Assembly (NCBI RefSeq): GCF_016124105.1 | Contig: NZ_JADGMQ010000003.1 | Span: forward strand, 186,001-250,000 | Reading direction: 5' to 3' | Source: Aquamicrobium zhengzhouense | Lineage (GTDB): Bacteria; Pseudomonadota; Alphaproteobacteria; Rhizobiales; Rhizobiaceae | DNA length: 64,000 nucleotides | Shown: one piece after another, positions 17,516 through 25,744 of the stretch | Layout of the letters: the number at the start of each line of letters is the position of its first letter | Position numbering within the stretch: position 1 is the stretch's first letter | Position numbers and translations under genes: made by a program | The notes under the pieces: generated by a model | Told to the model about the DNA's origin: nothing | Databases searched by the model: none | Seen by the model: the letters and a program-made list of their open reading frames with translations, nothing else

Positions 17516-17663
17516 CGCTATTCTTCCTTTGACGGCGTTCTATGCCGCATGGGTGCAGGGCGCAAACGGTTTACGCCGCGACGGCGTGTCGCGTGGCCTT
17601 CTATTGCGTTGCGTCAGCGGATAAGAGACGAAACGCGCACTTGTCTTCGTGAAGGTGACCTGC

Positions 17664-18764
17664 ATGGCCGGACACGCGGCATCAAATGCCTCTACTCCAA
17701 TTCTCGCAATGGATCGCGAACAGCACAACCGCCGCCTTGTTCGCTGGTGGCTCTACGTTGTCTTGCTGGTCCTGTTCGCGTTGTTCGTCGTCGGTGGCGC
17801 AACGCGCCTGACGGGGTCTGGCCTTTCAATTACCGAGTGGAAGCCGATCCATGGTGTCATACCACCAATGAACGAGGCTGAGTGGCTCGAAGAGTTCGAT
17901 AAATATCGCGCCATCCCGCAGTATGAGCAGGTCAACAAGGGCATGTCCCTTGGCGAATTCCAGGTGATCTTCTGGTGGGAATGGGCACATCGTATCCTCG
18001 CCCGTGGTGTGGGAATTCTAGTCGCGGTTCCATTGGTGTTCTTCTGGGTATCCGGTCGGCTGGAACAGCATCTCAAGCCGAAGCTCGTCGGCCTTCTCGC
18101 CCTTGGCGGATTTCAAGGGTTTATCGGCTGGTGGATGGTCTCCTCCGGTCTTTCTGAACGAGCCTATGTCAGCCAGTACCGCCTTATGACGCATCTTATG
18201 CTGGCTTGTCTCATCTTCACGGCCACCATGCTCATTGCGCGCGGGTTAGCTCCACATAGTGCGGGACCGGCGAAAGATCGGACACGCAGCTTTGCCGGAT
18301 GGCTTCTGGTCTTGGTGCTAATCCAGATCGCTCTGGGTGCGCTTGTCGCCGGGCTTCACGCCGGTATGACCTTCACCACTTGGCCGCTGATGGATGGCAA
18401 GCTTTGGCCCGATCAGCTGCTGTTGATGAACCCGTGGTGGATCAACTTCTTCGAAAACGTGAAAACCGTTCAGTTCACTCACCGCATGGGTGGGTACGTG
18501 CTGTTCCTGGCGGCTCTGTGGCATGCGATCGCAACATGGAGAACTGAGCCGGGTACGCCGCACGCGAGGCGCGCTTTGGTGCTGTTCCTGATGGTGTTCG
18601 TTCAGGCAGCTCTTGGAGTCGTGACGCTTGTGACAGCGGCGAGCCTTCATCCGGCCCTTACGCACCACGCCTTCGCTATCATCGTCCTTGGCTTCGCAGC
18701 GGCTCACTGGCGCGCTGCGAAGGGGAGCTATCCAAGCGAGACTGTCGTTATCAACGACAGATGA
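17664..18764 (+). CDS. ctaA: Heme A synthase (COX15/CtaA, type 2)
   Basis: Oxidises the C8 methyl of heme O to the formyl group of heme A, used by aa3-type cytochrome oxidases. 366 residues with eight membrane helices. Conserved sites are [10 protein letters not shown] after TM1, [32 protein letters not shown] and [10 protein letters not shown]; these histidines bind the two hemes. The cysteine loop of type 1 enzymes is absent, as in mitochondrial COX15. ATG 17664 is preferred over GTG 17649 because GAAGGTG lies 6 bp upstream. No oxidase subunit genes are in the window. Confidence 0.95.
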   Translation: MAGHAASNASTPILAMDREQHNRRLVRWWLYVVLLVLFALFVVGGATRLTGSGLSITEWKPIHGVIPPMNEAEWLEEFDKYRAIPQYEQVNKGMSLGEFQVIFWWEWAHRILARGVGILVAVPLVFFWVSGRLEQHLKPKLVGLLALGGFQGFIGWWMVSSGLSERAYVSQYRLMTHLMLACLIFTATMLIARGLAPHSAGPAKDRTRSFAGWLLVLVLIQIALGALVAGLHAGMTFTTWPLMDGKLWPDQLLLMNPWWINFFENVKTVQFTHRMGGYVLFLAALWHAIATWRTEPGTPHARRALVLFLMVFVQAALGVVTLVTAASLHPALTHHAFAIIVLGFAAAHWRAAKGSYPSETVVINDR

Positions 18765-18767
18765 GGG

Positions 18768-18787
18768 AAGGCGGCTTAAGCCGCCTT
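18768..18787. terminator. Shared hairpin between convergent ctaA and argC
   Basis: AAGGCGGCTTAAGCCGCCTT is a perfect 20-bp palindrome 3 bp past the ctaA stop and containing the argC stop codon. It would form the same hairpin from either strand. There is no T run, so it may act as a weak bidirectional terminator or RNA-end stabiliser. Confidence 0.5.
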
Positions 18788-19714
18788 GCCAATCATCAGT
18801 TCCATGTTCTGGACAGCAGCGCCCGAAGCGCCCTTGCCGAGATTGTCGAGTACTGCCACGAGGTTTACCTGCCCATTGCCCTCTGTGCCGCAAACAATCA
18901 GCTGCATGCGGTCGGTATCGTTCAACGCGGTCGGATCAAGGCGCGGCGCGGACGTTGCAGTGCCTAGCGGCAGTACCTCAACGATATTCTGACCTGCATA
19001 ATGATCCGCCAACGCTTCGTGGAGGCGGGCCAAAGTGGTGCCCTCTGCAAGCAGATCAAGGTGCAGCGGCACCTGGACCAGCATGCCCTGCGCAAACTTG
19101 CCTACGCTGGGGGCGAAGATTGGCGCCCGATCGAGTTTACCGTGAAGTTTCATCTCCGGCACATGCTTGTGGGCCAGAGACAAGCCGTACAGGAAGTGCG
19201 GCGAAGCAATGTGGTCTTCAGCGCCCGCATTCTCCATCTGCGCAATCAGCTGCTTGCCGCCGCCGGTATATCCGGACACAGCGTTGACGCTGATCGGGTA
19301 GGTGGCTGGAAGAAGGCCAGCGGAGACAAGCGGCCTGATCAGTCCGATGGCACCTGTGGGGTAGCAGCCTGGGTTGGCGACGAAACGCGCAGCGGCGATC
19401 TTGGCAGCCTGCGCCTTGTCCATCTCGGCAAAGCCGTAGGCCCAATCGGGGTTAACGCGATTGGCTGTCGACGTATCGATCACACGAGTAGTCGTGTTGC
19501 CGTCCAGCATTGCGACGGATTCGCGCGCAGCATCATCCGGGAGGCACAAGATCGCAATGTCGGCGGCGTGCAGCATCTCGCGGCGCAAATCGGCGTTGCG
19601 GCGGTCAGCCTCCGGGATCGACAGCATTTCGATGTCGGTGCGGCCTTCAAGGCGCTGACGGATCTGTAGGCCCGTTGTACCATGCTCGCCGTCGATGAAA
19701 ATTTTCGGTGTCAT
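18776..19714 (-). CDS. argC: N-acetyl-gamma-glutamyl-phosphate reductase, short (type 2) form
   Basis: NADPH-dependent reduction of N-acetylglutamyl phosphate to the semialdehyde in arginine synthesis. 312 residues, the length of the short ArgC family. The N-terminal nucleotide-binding segment is [20 protein letters not shown]; catalytic Cys lies in [17 protein letters not shown] (about residues 112-128); SGYTGGGK and HKHVPEM follow. The ATG at 19714 has GGGAAA upstream. It is transcribed in the same direction as rplM-rpsI and the ureohydrolase. The stop codon lies inside a palindrome shared with ctaA. Confidence 0.96.
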   Translation of the reverse strand: MTPKIFIDGEHGTTGLQIRQRLEGRTDIEMLSIPEADRRNADLRREMLHAADIAILCLPDDAARESVAMLDGNTTTRVIDTSTANRVNPDWAYGFAEMDKAQAAKIAAARFVANPGCYPTGAIGLIRPLVSAGLLPATYPISVNAVSGYTGGGKQLIAQMENAGAEDHIASPHFLYGLSLAHKHVPEMKLHGKLDRAPIFAPSVGKFAQGMLVQVPLHLDLLAEGTTLARLHEALADHYAGQNIVEVLPLGTATSAPRLDPTALNDTDRMQLIVCGTEGNGQVNLVAVLDNLGKGASGAAVQNMELMIGKAA

Positions 19715-19801
19715 TTCAATTTCCCGGGAAACCCAATTATATCAAGACCTTGGGTCTAGTTCCGGAATCAGACTAACCGGAACCTCAACCTGGATCTTAG
19801 C

Positions 19802-20755
19802 TTACGAGGCTGCAGCTTTTCGCTTCGCCAGCAGTCCAAGATAGTGCAGGGCAACGGTCGCGCCCGCGATAGCGGTTATATCGGCATGATCGTAGGCTGG
19901 TGCAACCTCCACAACGTCCGCACCCACAATATCGAGCGCCTCCAGCTGTCGAAGGACCGATAGCATTTTGGCGGAGGAAGGCCCGCCCGCTACTGGCGTT
20001 CCGGTGCCGGGGGCGTAGGCCGGATCGAGGCAATCTATGTCGAAGGTCAGGTATGTTTTTGCGTTAGCGGTACGCTCAAGAATGGCGCTTGCGACCTCGC
20101 TGGCTCGCATCTCTTCAAGTTCATGGCCATAGATGATCTTGAAGCCACAATCTTCTGGGGCGTGCGTGCGAATGCCGATCTGAATGGAGCGCGTCGGATC
20201 GATAATTCCTGCACGCACGGCACGGGCGACAAACGACCCGTGGTCAATGCGGCTGTCATCGTCGAACCATGTGTCCTGATGCGCGTCGAACTGCACGAGC
20301 GCCATCGGTCCGTGTTTCGCGGCGTGCGCCTTCAAGATTGGCCATGTGACGTAGTGATCGCCTCCAAGTGAAAGGAGAAAGCCAGCCTCGCTGAGGATGT
20401 GCGCGGCCTCGCGCTCAATCCGTCCCGGCGTCTCCTGATGGTTGCCGTAGTCGAGAAGGCAATCGCCATAATCGACGACCGACATGTTCTCGAACAGGTC
20501 GAGATGGAACGGGTATTGGGGGTCTACATCGAAGATGGCCGAAGCGCGGCGGATAGCCTGCGGACCAAAGCGTGATCCAGGGCGATTGGAGACGGCGGCG
20601 TCGAAAGGAATGCCCCAGACAACAGCATCTGCACCCGCCACATCCTTCGAGTATCGGCGGCGCATGAAGGACAGCGCGCCTGCGTAGGTCGGTTCCGCGT
20701 CGCTCCCGATGGCTCTGTCTGCCGTGAAGGCTCGGTCTATCGCGTCGGATGGCAT
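19802..20755 (-). CDS. speB: Agmatinase/ureohydrolase family enzyme
   Basis: Mn-dependent amidinohydrolase of 317 residues. Metal ligands are all present: GGDHYVTWP, FDAHQDTW (DxHxD) and TFDIDCLDPAYAPGTGTP (DxDxxD). The early loop GIPFDAAVSNRPGSRFGPQAIR is typical of agmatinase and guanidino-acid hydrolases. Agmatine to putrescine plus urea is the default assignment, but related enzymes act on guanidinobutyrate or other guanidino acids, so the substrate is open. AGGAGATCACG gives a clear ribosome-binding site before ATG 20755. It lies downstream of the rpsI terminator. Confidence 0.88.
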   Translation of the reverse strand: MPSDAIDRAFTADRAIGSDAEPTYAGALSFMRRRYSKDVAGADAVVWGIPFDAAVSNRPGSRFGPQAIRRASAIFDVDPQYPFHLDLFENMSVVDYGDCLLDYGNHQETPGRIEREAAHILSEAGFLLSLGGDHYVTWPILKAHAAKHGPMALVQFDAHQDTWFDDDSRIDHGSFVARAVRAGIIDPTRSIQIGIRTHAPEDCGFKIIYGHELEEMRASEVASAILERTANAKTYLTFDIDCLDPAYAPGTGTPVAGGPSSAKMLSVLRQLEALDIVGADVVEVAPAYDHADITAIAGATVALHYLGLLAKRKAAAS

Positions 20756-20810
20756 CGTGATCTCCTACAATCGAGGATGGAAGCTATTGGCCGGAAGCGT
20801 CACATGCGCA

Positions 20811-20839
20811 ACAAAAAAGCGGACCCGAAGGCCCGCTTT
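20811..20839 (-). terminator. Intrinsic terminator of the rplM-rpsI operon
   Basis: On the minus strand AAAGCGGGCC (20839-20830) pairs with GGTCCGCTTT (20825-20816) around a TTCG tetraloop, with one G-U pair, and a T run follows. It lies 22 bp past the rpsI stop. Confidence 0.88.
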
Positions 20840-20861
20840 CTCTTGTCCAATCCAGGCGCGA

Positions 20862-21341
20862 TTAGCGCTTGGAGAACTGGAACGAACGACGAGCCTTGGC
20901 ACGACCGTACTTCTTACGCTCGACGGTACGGCTGTCGCGGGTCAGGAAGCCACCCTTCTTGAGGACGGCGCGGAGCGCCGGCTCATAATGGGTGAGTGCC
21001 TTCGAGATGCCGTGACGAATTGCGCCAGCCTGGCCGGAGAGACCGCCACCAACAACAGTCGCGACGATGTCGAACTGACCATCACGGTTCGACGCAACGA
21101 TCGGCTGCTGCAGGATCATCTGCAGGACCGGACGCGCGAAGTACTTGTCGTACTCCTTGTCGTTGATGATGATCTTGCCGGTGCCCGGCTTGACCCAGAC
21201 GCGAGCAATTGCGTCCTTACGCTTGCCAGTTGCGTATGCACGGCCCTGTGCGTCCAGCTTCTGGACGTAAACCGGAGCCTCTGGCTGCGCAGCAGCGCCA
21301 GCAACCTGGCCGAGTTCTGCGAGAGAAGAAAGGTCAGCCAT
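20862..21341 (-). CDS. rpsI: 30S ribosomal protein S9
   Basis: 159 residues with the universal C-terminal S9 core: [20 protein letters not shown], the [19 protein letters not shown] loop and the terminal [17 protein letters not shown], whose end reaches the ribosomal P-site tRNA. The first ~30 residues ([18 protein letters not shown]) are the alphaproteobacterial extension. The start codon overlaps the rplM stop by one base (TAATG), so translation is coupled. Confidence 0.98.
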   Translation of the reverse strand: MADLSSLAELGQVAGAAAQPEAPVYVQKLDAQGRAYATGKRKDAIARVWVKPGTGKIIINDKEYDKYFARPVLQMILQQPIVASNRDGQFDIVATVVGGGLSGQAGAIRHGISKALTHYEPALRAVLKKGGFLTRDSRTVERKKYGRAKARRSFQFSKR

Positions 21342-21805
21342 TATGCGGCCCTCTTGTTCTTGCCGTTGAGTGCGCCGATGTCCAGCGTCTCCGGCTGCTG
21401 TGCCTCATGCGGGTGCTCTGCACCAGCGTAAACGCGCAGGTTCTTCATCTGACGACGGCCGAGCGGGCCGCGCGGGATCATGCGCTCGATTGCCTTCTCG
21501 ATGACGCGCTCCGGGAAGCGGCCTTCGAGGATCTGGCGAGCCGTGCGCTCCTTGATGCCGCCCGGGTGGCCGGTGTGCCAGTAGTACATCTTGTCGGTGT
21601 ACTTCTTGCCGGTCAGCACGACCTTGTCAGCGTTGACGATGATGACATTGTCACCGTCATCGACGTGCGGGGTGAAGGTAGCTTTGTGCTTGCCACGAAG
21701 ACGATTGGCGACAATGGTTGCCAGACGACCGAGGACGATGCCCTCAGCGTCAATAAGCACCCACTTCTTCACCACGTCCGCAGGCTTCTGCGAAAAGGTA
21801 GCCAT
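21341..21805 (-). CDS. rplM: 50S ribosomal protein L13
   Basis: 154 residues. Conserved features are [17 protein letters not shown] near the N-terminus, [29 protein letters not shown] and [23 protein letters not shown] 21805 gives the family N-terminus MATFSQKP; the frame stays open upstream but that part is not conserved-looking. A clear promoter lies 133-161 bp upstream of the start, leaving a leader of about 125 nt with two hairpins. It is co-transcribed with rpsI. Confidence 0.98.
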   Translation of the reverse strand: MATFSQKPADVVKKWVLIDAEGIVLGRLATIVANRLRGKHKATFTPHVDDGDNVIIVNADKVVLTGKKYTDKMYYWHTGHPGGIKERTARQILEGRFPERVIEKAIERMIPRGPLGRRQMKNLRVYAGAEHPHEAQQPETLDIGALNGKNKRAA

Positions 21806-21830
21806 GGTTTCTGCTTTCGTTGGTCCTTTA

Positions 21831-21895
21831 CCACCCGAAGGCGGGAAGGCGTTTCTTGTTGCTTTTGTTGTTGAAGAACTTGTTCTTCTTACAAC
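21831..21895 (-). promoter_or_regulatory. Structured 5' leader of rplM-rpsI (two hairpins)
   Basis: Within the ~125-nt leader: an upstream hairpin (21867-21895) with stem GAAGAAC/GTTCTTC extended by GTTGT/ACAAC across a small internal loop, and a downstream hairpin (21831-21844, CCGCC-TTCG-GGTGG) ending about 26 nt before the start. L13 represses its own operon in E. coli through its leader; whether these hairpins do the same is inference. Confidence 0.45.
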
Positions 21896-21937
21896 ACGGG
21901 AAGCGTCCACCTTTTCAGGCTTCAGTATCCATGGCGG

Positions 21938-21966
21938 CTTATAGAAGGCAGCGAATAAGGCGTCAA
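21938..21966 (-). promoter_or_regulatory. Sigma-70 promoter of rplM-rpsI
   Basis: On the minus strand TTGACG (21966-21961), 17-bp spacer, TATAAG (21943-21938). Near-consensus and correctly oriented before a ribosomal operon. Confidence 0.75.
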
Positions 21967-22045
21967 CAAGGGTTGTGCAATAGAAGTAAAAAAATAACCA
22001 ATAAAAACAACTAGATAGGCGTGGGGTATTATTTTACCACAGCAA

Positions 22046-22483
22046 TCAGCGCTTTGGTGGGATCGAATAGGTGCCTGTTGCGTGGGCGACGACCTGCTGG
22101 TCAGGTCCCGCGATCATTTCGATGTCGAAGACCATAAGGCTGCGGCCAAGCTTCAGAATCCGGCATTTTCCATCGATCGGTCCAGCCTCTGCCTTACGCA
22201 TGAAATTGATGCTGATGTTGGTCGTTACTGACAGCGCATCGCGGCCAGCATGGCTTAAGACACAAACATAACCGCCGATATCCGCGAGGGCAAACAGGGC
22301 GGGGCCTGACACGGTGCCGCCAGGGCGAATGTGCCGATCCGTTGCGTTCAGGCGAACAATGCAGCCACCGGGAAACACCTCCGTCGCAACGTAATCTTCG
22401 GAGCCGTTATTGAGCTGCGGAAAAATCTCGTTCAGGAACAAATTGATCTCGTCGGCGCTCATCACCGGCGTCAGCGCGTTCAT
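22046..22483 (-). CDS. PaaI-family hotdog thioesterase
   Basis: A 145-residue hotdog-fold protein. The core helix region is HIRPGGTVSGPALFALADIG (about residues 51-70), where Gly/Asp positions match PaaI/YbgC thioesterases, followed by strands ALSVTTNISINFMRKA, KCRILKLGRSLMVFDIEM and VAHATGTYSIPPK. It hydrolyses acyl- or aryl-CoA; the specific substrate is unknown. It is divergent from the crotonase gene (118 bp between starts), which suggests a shared theme of CoA metabolism. GGGAGG precedes ATG 22483, though 9 bp away. Confidence 0.88.
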   Translation of the reverse strand: MNALTPVMSADEINLFLNEIFPQLNNGSEDYVATEVFPGGCIVRLNATDRHIRPGGTVSGPALFALADIGGYVCVLSHAGRDALSVTTNISINFMRKAEAGPIDGKCRILKLGRSLMVFDIEMIAGPDQQVVAHATGTYSIPPKR

Positions 22484-22600
22484 CTCAAAAAACCTCCCAC
22501 TCAGTTCTTGCCGCTGAATGTTGCCGTTTCGAAGCTTTCCTTCAAGGCGCTGCGTGGTACTTTCGGCGCGCTGATACGAACATGCGCGGCGGAGACTAGG

Positions 22601-23410
22601 ATGACTGATAAGACCGACAATGCGGCTGGCCCGCTCATTATCGAACGCGTCGAGACGACGCTGCGCCTGACGCTCGCCAACCCACCCGCCAATGCGCTTT
22701 CAATGGCGATGATCTCGGAGCTCCAGAGCGCGCTGGACAAGGCGGCCAATGACCGGACTGTACGTGTTGTCGTGATTGCTGCTGCTGGGAAGGTCTTCTG
22801 TGCCGGGCATGACCTTAAGGAAATGACTGCGCACCGCGCCGATGCTGATGGCGGAAAGACGTTTTTTGAAGATATCATGAAAGCTTGCGCCAAACTAATG
22901 CAGTCGATCGTCAAGCTGCCAAAGCCGGTCATCGCGGAAATCGGCGGCATCGCGTCTGCAGCTGGTTGCCAGCTTGTCGCCAGTTGCGATCTGGCAATTT
23001 CGACTGATAAGGCGACGTTCGCTACGCCTGGGGTTAACATAGGCCTGTTCTGCTCGACCCCCATGGTCGCGCTCTCGCGCAATATTTCGCACAAGCACGC
23101 AATGGAAATGCTGCTCACCGGTGAGCAGATCGATGCGTCGTCTGCCCGTGAATACGGCCTCATCAACCGCGTTGTGCCGGAAGAGTATCTCACTCACGTC
23201 GTGATGAAATACGCCGAATCCATCGCGTCGAAATCGCCGCTGACGATCAAGATCGGCAAAGAGGCATTCTATCGGCAGGCCGAAATGAACCTGACCGACG
23301 CCTATGACTACGCGTCAAACGTCATGGTCGAGAACATGATGACCGGTGACGCCAACGAAGGCATCTGCGCTTTCGTCGAAAAGCGCGCGCCCGAGTGGAA
23401 GGGCGAGTAA
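22601..23410 (+). CDS. Crotonase-superfamily protein, ECHDC3-like, lacking hydratase glutamates
   Basis: A 269-residue enoyl-CoA hydratase/isomerase fold protein. CoA/oxyanion-hole region VFCAGHDLKEM (about 65-75) and GGIASAAGCQLVASCDLAIS (about 110-129). In rat crotonase the catalytic glutamates fall in GGGCELA and GQPEI; here the positions read AGCQLVA and ATPGVNI, so both are absent. FATPGVNIGLFCSTPMVALS matches the human ECHDC3 subgroup. A simple hydratase role is therefore doubtful; another enolate reaction or a binding role is possible. GGAG upstream supports ATG 22601; the frame extends upstream but opposite the paaI start. It is followed 5 bp later by the CoA-binding protein gene. Confidence 0.9.
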   Translation: MTDKTDNAAGPLIIERVETTLRLTLANPPANALSMAMISELQSALDKAANDRTVRVVVIAAAGKVFCAGHDLKEMTAHRADADGGKTFFEDIMKACAKLMQSIVKLPKPVIAEIGGIASAAGCQLVASCDLAISTDKATFATPGVNIGLFCSTPMVALSRNISHKHAMEMLLTGEQIDASSAREYGLINRVVPEEYLTHVVMKYAESIASKSPLTIKIGKEAFYRQAEMNLTDAYDYASNVMVENMMTGDANEGICAFVEKRAPEWKGE

Positions 23411-23415
23411 CGCAT

Positions 23416-23937
23416 ATGAAGCACGACGCGTACGACAATTCCTACATCGCAGACATTTTGAGCTCGGTGAAGACCGTCGCCATTGTCGGCGCGTCGGCCA
23501 ATGACGTGCGGCCGTCGTTTTTCGTTGCAAAGTATCTGATCGACAAGGGTTACAAGGTTTTCCCGATCAATCCGGGACATGCAGGCAAAGAGATCCTCGG
23601 ACAAATGACCTATCCGCACCTAGCCGACGTGCCACAGCCAATCGACATGGTCGATGTATTTCGCGCTTCGGCGGCGGTGCCGGGAATCGTTGAGGAAGTA
23701 TTGGCACTTGATCCTCTGCCCAAGGTCATTTGGATGCAATTGACCGTTCGCCATGATCAGGCAGCCGCCAAGGCAGAGGCCGCAGGCATCAAGGTGGTGA
23801 TGGATCGTTGCCCGAAGATCGAGTACGCGCGTCTTGCTGGGGAGATCGGCTGGAACGGAGTAAACAGCCGGGTGATCTCATCCAAAAAGCCGGTTTTGAA
23901 AGGCGGCTTCCAAAGCTTTGGATTGCGAAGCCGCTGA
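23416..23937 (+). CDS. CoA-binding (YccU-like) Rossmann-fold protein
   Basis: A 173-residue cytoplasmic protein of the CoA_binding_2 family. N-terminal nucleotide-binding signature VKTVAIVGASANDVRPSFFV (about residues 15-34), then KGYKVFPINPGHAGKEILG, MVDVFRASAAVP and VMDRCPKIEYARL. Homologues are stand-alone versions of the CoA-binding domain of succinyl-CoA synthetase; role unknown. It starts 5 bp after the crotonase stop, so it is almost surely co-transcribed. ATG 23416 is chosen over an earlier in-frame codon inside the crotonase gene. Confidence 0.9.
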   Translation: MKHDAYDNSYIADILSSVKTVAIVGASANDVRPSFFVAKYLIDKGYKVFPINPGHAGKEILGQMTYPHLADVPQPIDMVDVFRASAAVPGIVEEVLALDPLPKVIWMQLTVRHDQAAAKAEAAGIKVVMDRCPKIEYARLAGEIGWNGVNSRVISSKKPVLKGGFQSFGLRSR

Positions 23938-23958
23938 CCGGAAGAATTTTCTAACCCA

Positions 23959-24027
23959 CGCTCGTTTTTACGAACGCGGAATGGTTCCGTAGGTGCATTG
24001 AGGAAAAATCCTCTTTGCGTTTACGCA
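23959..24027 (+). promoter_or_regulatory. Row of four small hairpins upstream of metY
   Basis: Four short inverted repeats in tandem: CGCTCGTTTTTACGAACG (23959-23976, one mismatch), CGGAATGGTTCCG (23977-23989), GAGGAAAAATCCTC (24000-24013) and TGCGTTTACGCA (24016-24027). They end 50 bp before the metY start. I could not match them to SAM-I, SAM-II or SAH riboswitch consensus from memory, so this is only a candidate leader structure; the third could also be a terminator for the preceding gene. Confidence 0.35.
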
Positions 24028-24077
24028 CTGCCTTTGCGATCAATGCCGTAACGACAATTTTCCCCTGGAGGAGCCAA

Positions 24078-25361
24078 ATGTCACAGCGCACGCCCGGATT
24101 TAACACGCTTGCCATTCACGCCGGTGCTCAGCCCGACCCCGCTACAGGAGCGCGGGCAACGCCGATCTACCAGACGACCTCGTTCGTATTCGACGACGTC
24201 GATCATGCGGCTTCACTGTTCGGCTTGAAGGCCTTCGGCAATATCTACACCCGTATCATGAACCCGACGCAGGCCGTGCTAGAAGAGCGTGTCGCAGCGC
24301 TTGAGGGTGGCACTGCTGCGGTGGCGACTTCGTCGGGCCATGGCGCTCAGCTGCTCGTCTTCCACACGATCATGAAGCCGGGCGATAATTTCGTTGCTGC
24401 ACGCAAACTTTATGGCGGCTCGATCAACCAGTTTGGTCACGCATTCAAGAACTTTGGCTGGGAAGTGCGCTGGGCCGATCCTGAAGACCTCGCATCCTTT
24501 GAAAGCCAGATCGATGAGCGCACCCGCGCGATCTTCATTGAAAGCCTTGCTAATCCCGGCGGCACCTTCGTCGACATCGCCAAGATTTCCGAAGTTGCCC
24601 GCAAGCATGGGCTCCCGCTCATTGTCGACAACACGATGGCGAGCCCATACCTCGTTCGTCCGATCGAGCACGGAGCCGACATTGTCGTCCACTCGCTGAC
24701 CAAGTTCATCGGTGGTCATGGTAACTCCATGGGCGGCATTATCGTCGATGGCGGTACTTTCGACTGGTCGAAGTCGGGCAACTATCCGATGCTCTCGGAA
24801 CCGCGCCCGGAATATGCCGGCATGGTTCTTCACGAGACTTTTGGCAATTTCGCATTCGCTATCGCCTGCCGCGTGCTCGGTCTTCGCGATTTTGGGCCCA
24901 CCATCTCGCCGTTCAACGCCTTCCTGATTGCTACCGGGCTTGAGACGCTGCCGTTGCGGATGCAGCGTCACTGCGACAACGCTCTCAAGGTGGCTGAGTG
25001 GCTGAAGACCCATCCGAAGATCGAGTGGGTTTCCTATCCAGGCCTCGCAGAAGATCCGAACAACGCACTGCAGAAGAAGTACTCGCCGAATGGTGCGGGT
25101 GCGGTATTCACGTTCGGGCTCAAAGGCGGCTTTGAAGCGGGTGTGAAGGTGGTTGAAGGGGTGGAGTTGTTCTCACACCTGGCAAATATCGGTGACACCA
25201 AGTCACTGATCATTCATCCAGCTTCCACGACGCACCGCCAGCTGACCGATGAGCAGAAGGTTGCTGCAGGTGCTGGTCCCGATGTAATCCGAATCTCGGT
25301 TGGCATCGAGGATGTGGCTGATATCATTGGAGACTTGGAGCAAGCTCTGGCAAAGGCATAA
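24078..25361 (+). CDS. metY: O-acetylhomoserine aminocarboxypropyltransferase (sulfhydrylase)
   Basis: PLP enzyme that makes homocysteine from O-acetyl- or O-succinylhomoserine and sulfide. 427 residues, typical of MetY. N-terminus FNTLAIHAGAQPDPATGAR, substrate loop PIYQTTSFVFDD and YTRIMNPTQAVLEERVAALEGG. PLP-site features are ATSSGHGAQ, LPLIVDNTMASPYL and the Schiff-base lysine in VVHSLTKFIGGHGNSMGG (about residue 209). The C-terminus has STTHRQLTDEQ and RISVGIED. GGAGGAG lies 4 bp before ATG 24078. The cupin gene follows after 3 bp. Confidence 0.95.
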   Translation: MSQRTPGFNTLAIHAGAQPDPATGARATPIYQTTSFVFDDVDHAASLFGLKAFGNIYTRIMNPTQAVLEERVAALEGGTAAVATSSGHGAQLLVFHTIMKPGDNFVAARKLYGGSINQFGHAFKNFGWEVRWADPEDLASFESQIDERTRAIFIESLANPGGTFVDIAKISEVARKHGLPLIVDNTMASPYLVRPIEHGADIVVHSLTKFIGGHGNSMGGIIVDGGTFDWSKSGNYPMLSEPRPEYAGMVLHETFGNFAFAIACRVLGLRDFGPTISPFNAFLIATGLETLPLRMQRHCDNALKVAEWLKTHPKIEWVSYPGLAEDPNNALQKKYSPNGAGAVFTFGLKGGFEAGVKVVEGVELFSHLANIGDTKSLIIHPASTTHRQLTDEQKVAAGAGPDVIRISVGIEDVADIIGDLEQALAKA

Positions 25362-25364
25362 GCC

Positions 25365-25715
25365 ATGTACGCTAGTCACTTTGCAGCACTTTCAATTGCT
25401 GGAATTGACGTGGAAGAGGGGGCTCCGGCCCCCGACCGCGTTATTTCAGGCACGCCAACCTTCCGGACATGGAACGTCGAAGAGGCGGAGGGGGGCATCT
25501 ACGCTGGCATCTGGGAATCGACGCCCGGGAAGTGGCGCATCTCCTACGACGAGTGGGAGTTCTGTCACATCTTGTCTGGCGTCTCGATCATCACGGAAGA
25601 TGGTGGTGAAGCGAGGTCAGTAAGGGCTGGCGATTCTTTCGTCATCCGGCCAGGCTTCAGGGGGACCTGGGAAGTTGTCGAGACGACGCGCAAGGAATAT
25701 GTGATCCGCGCGTAA
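25365..25715 (+). CDS. Cupin-domain protein (DUF861/Cupin_3)
   Basis: A 116-residue single cupin. The segment GTPTFRTWNVEEAEGGIYAG leads into the barrel, with WRISYDEWEFCHILSGVSII for motif 1 and VRAGDSFVIRPGFRGTWEVV for motif 2. Motif 1 has E..FCH where metal-binding cupins usually have HxH, as in other DUF861 members. Likely a small-molecule binding protein or enzyme; function unknown. It starts 3 bp after metY and precedes the flavin oxidase by 29 bp, so the three genes probably form one operon. Confidence 0.85.
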   Translation: MYASHFAALSIAGIDVEEGAPAPDRVISGTPTFRTWNVEEAEGGIYAGIWESTPGKWRISYDEWEFCHILSGVSIITEDGGEARSVRAGDSFVIRPGFRGTWEVVETTRKEYVIRA

Positions 25716-25744
25716 CAGCCGGGCATCTGCCTGCGGGAGGGGCG

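Noticed and set aside
23938-24077. SAM-II or SAH riboswitch upstream of metY
   Set aside because: Position suggested it, but I could not align the conserved core of either class. Kept only as an unnamed hairpin array.
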